Shown here one piece after another: positions 17,901 through 17,961 of a stretch of 17,961 nucleotides of DNA. Within the stretch, counting starts at the first letter, position 1. Each line of letters opens with the position of its first letter. The DNA is from Accumulibacter sp. (GTDB lineage: Bacteria > Pseudomonadota > Gammaproteobacteria > Burkholderiales > Rhodocyclaceae). The DNA lies in assembly GCA_003538495.1 (NCBI GenBank), contig DPSD01000189.1, positions 1-17,961 on the forward strand, read 5' to 3'. The position numbers and the translations under genes were made by a program. The notes under the pieces are model-generated. The model saw only the letters and a program-made list of their open reading frames with translations, made no database searches and had not been told where the DNA came from.

Positions 17901-17961
17901 TGTCCGAGTACCAATACGCGAAGACATTCATCGCACCGCCAAAGAGCAGCGCCAGCAGCAT
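11986..17961 (-). CDS. Giant multidomain DUF4157 protein with HtpX-like N-terminus (5' end outside window)
   Basis: One open frame of 1991 residues runs from the right edge to TAG 11988..11986. Positions count from its first methionine in the window. Residues 1-105 are HtpX-like with HELAH at 101-105. An HNH-like motif [12 protein letters not shown] has DH at 259-260, with N274 and H282 following. A long beta-rich region (about 450-1060) has short repeats at 628-743. A complete DUF4157 domain spans about 1102-1183 with HELAHVAQQ at 1173. A caspase-like pair is VGGHGNS (H1497) and VLDACLTDS (C1553). A C-terminal SH3-like domain covers about 1929-1990. DUF4157 proteins are often encoded with extracellular contractile injection systems and are candidate cargo. 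No injection-system genes are in this window. Enzymatic roles are inferred from motifs only. The DUF4157 call is firm; the N-terminal fusion is suspicious. Confidence 0.85.
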   Translation of the reverse strand: MLLALLFGGAMNVFAYWYSDKMVLKMYKAREVDEASAPQFYGMVRELAQRAGLPMPKVYLIDEAQPNAFATGRNPDNAAVAATTGILQLLSAREIRGVMAHELAHVVQNDSMMVSNVVRRKADNPKFKDGNDISSDAIDPAKDKKARPALETLKLPAIKARHADVYQKRAGKSLRRPKGYDRKTPPFQTEQVKKWKEAIDLAAFYAAIGFEAGGGRQTLTFYGGKQQSIAGTEGEILEQLKVPKWTPDGSWLNSPLQVDHVVEVQLGGEDAFENYELLTGAHNTNVGSQLRSVIYANVKVYLGEVEKNTGDALVKKYLDDNDIEFRKVEAGGEGKNLEKTAQFWSRKEIVGGKHLIWLQDEKRAKKDEGTDKTRFALYSHTGQGFIDAFPLNKKKVTVVDSGRLAGIKIEKIEITADLDQENSGNIGQLVGKWELPKNVEVSAGTGFQSTLNGVKGKKYAGALSMPPPPKVDVKGGSPVTFGEVGFVRGKLSADGTLTASHPLFAGVQIPVRWRGDDFAFEHTFSVDQLKGKLPVPGLTIDDASLTLFFGTRGLGADGSISFTIAGLGAGILTVTVKQQGAQGPELSATGTLTADRKLFDLATVGIGYSTSKGFFGSGTLGITNPEKIKGIKSASLKASYAESLFTATGSVDPDIPGLKSAALSVTYGKDTLQITGKLGIDEKVPGVEAAEITVSVTQGDKGWKVGASGEVTPKLPGLSGAKLQFSYDDGSVLVEGEFAIKKGPLDGKVTAGVTNAEVDDKGVRGAKGSGSNFKVFGSADIKAEFIKDKLDGKLKLRLLPDGSVRVGGGLAVKDFEVFGRYPADGGEFFNKTISTPSIPLPGLGFSVGSIAVGITFSASVTAKAHASIGPGKISGVTLTVTEFDPATVSFETLEIGGGATFKVFGDAGFGASAQVNLEFSAAVAKLVGSIGVEATVGIPPEKPILSAASTFTYSQAKGLDILNTLTLDISPELKFRLFGGVSAQLNLLVDTVTVWSKDWTLAEANYKLPVAIKATGSLGYNSKTGKIRPEKPADAIVVEKPKLDENAMKGIVLGDSAPPTVSSVDKEGKESEAARPTVNPKRADGVGEQPAAAVDESVVARLGTGVPLDPATRGYFEQRLKVDLTQVRVHTGPDAAREAERLSAKAFTVGEHIAFAQHEYQPGTPEGQELIAHELAHVAQQQGGGGPVVLRWPAVTRTDAQTSETPASIRAMTLSGFSLLTETQLDWATSPALQADAAALASFREIDRFTERPNVASGAGALNVGEVIAKGIPGIYAPLEKYAEGAATRNTAWLRSTGKIDEAESWGRDLTTLEAAWPAANLSLVMRAPSDPAAAKAPFEKLVDPAKPELANFINYLTTCKPVLSASDGSEVDSFKDLRDEGVLPASYHGRINFARTYHHFTRKTLDGLVANEAFPQWKQQSFWFERPLTVVLYPAIDDNGAFHRNAGLEAMVTSSDILSIVIEGHASVGDYQSQLAPVAARYGINGEIQQALVGGHGNSTVLNLAGSANAAVTADALGTSGASGANTIGLMTELTRLMSGSPAQRRIVLDACLTDSHHVNSALRASPADAAADIQAAIVANPSLRDVVASIAGAGSTVLGANASFAPSRTTFLPAGATDIGLSVPGDPDLVAGKLAYVEFGTEPTGCLRAVLECWATDQAAGTSVCRDAMRRRIAGGRSAHVPAAATSTWRESVIQPLYDLVANHYWANGDAIRRIGELADNVFVLYMVDHTTPARINNALAVLSGNVAHVNQLMSRVTAAPTSTSSMRVAITLEQAWMQYNNARRGQFMTELDRFGNCALAAQYVDMNLVMPHVPDLLLLPPAGAQLKLALLAAVHAPVATPPPSPLPAHIAFLHALLGAGPTFPAAAGVDAPLRSFASEEDILAKIGRPVAGAPDPTRAPNANINLGRADVPDRNDFAVTPLRRNGVVATLRDDLMVRSTPTTTTRANIFNHLPTGSSVLVIGEFRDWYVIEQAAATGFVAKRFITLV
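17644..17961 (-). other. htpX: HtpX (M48 protease) N-terminal fragment fused in frame to the DUF4157 gene
   Basis: The first ~105 residues of the giant frame are typical HtpX: a second transmembrane helix ([20 protein letters not shown]), then [48 protein letters not shown] and [10 protein letters not shown]. HtpX is an inner-membrane zinc protease that degrades damaged membrane proteins. The normal continuation after HELAHV (lysine-asparagine then further helices, and the third zinc ligand) is absent; instead VQNDSMM and DUF4157-type sequence follow. The fragment therefore lacks a complete M48 active site. The first ~30 residues of HtpX would lie beyond the window edge. Confidence 0.85.

Overview
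The window looks like a chromosome segment of a GC-rich betaproteobacterium, most likely in the Rhodocyclales / 'Candidatus Accumulibacter' neighbourhood. This is inferred from gene content and style: TrpB2, a class-1B AdoMet decarboxylase, ZapD, TIR/TPR proteins and large DUF4157 proteins. No marker gene proves the taxonomy. No rRNA, tRNA, CRISPR array, insertion sequence or origin was seen.

Left part (1-6741, all minus strand). Reading in the direction of transcription there is a BamE/SmpA-like lipoprotein, a broken S-adenosylmethionine decarboxylase, then a tight run: trpB2 -> SPOR-domain protein -> coaE -> zapD -> TerC-like (DUF475) membrane protein -> TerD -> TerY (cut by the left edge). 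The first two junctions of the run are ATGA stop/start overlaps and the later gaps are only 28-61 bases, so it may be one transcription unit. It would join tryptophan synthase-like, CoA, Z-ring and tellurite/stress-type (Ter) functions.

Middle (6742-11985). An intact MFS transporter on the plus strand is followed by about 3.5 kb rich in broken genes. These are a Bcr/CflA-type efflux transporter with a stop and a frameshift, a TIR/TPR protein with two frameshifts, and a two-domain ChrR-type cupin split by an in-frame TAG. Among them sits one apparently intact small gene for an EncFtn-type ferritin-like protein, without an encapsulin beside it and without an encapsulation tail. About 725 bases upstream of it (9283-10007) hold no gene I can assign.

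Right part (11986-17961, minus strand). One uninterrupted reading frame of at least 1991 codons runs off the right edge. Its first ~105 residues are HtpX (M48 membrane protease). At the HELAHV motif it switches to a DUF4157-type sequence. An HNH-like motif, a long beta-rich region with short repeats, a complete DUF4157 domain, a caspase-like GHG / DACLT pair and a C-terminal SH3-like domain follow. DUF4157 proteins are known cargo or effector candidates of extracellular contractile injection systems, so this is the most interesting locus. The HtpX junction falls on sequence shared by both families and could be natural recombination or an assembly chimera.
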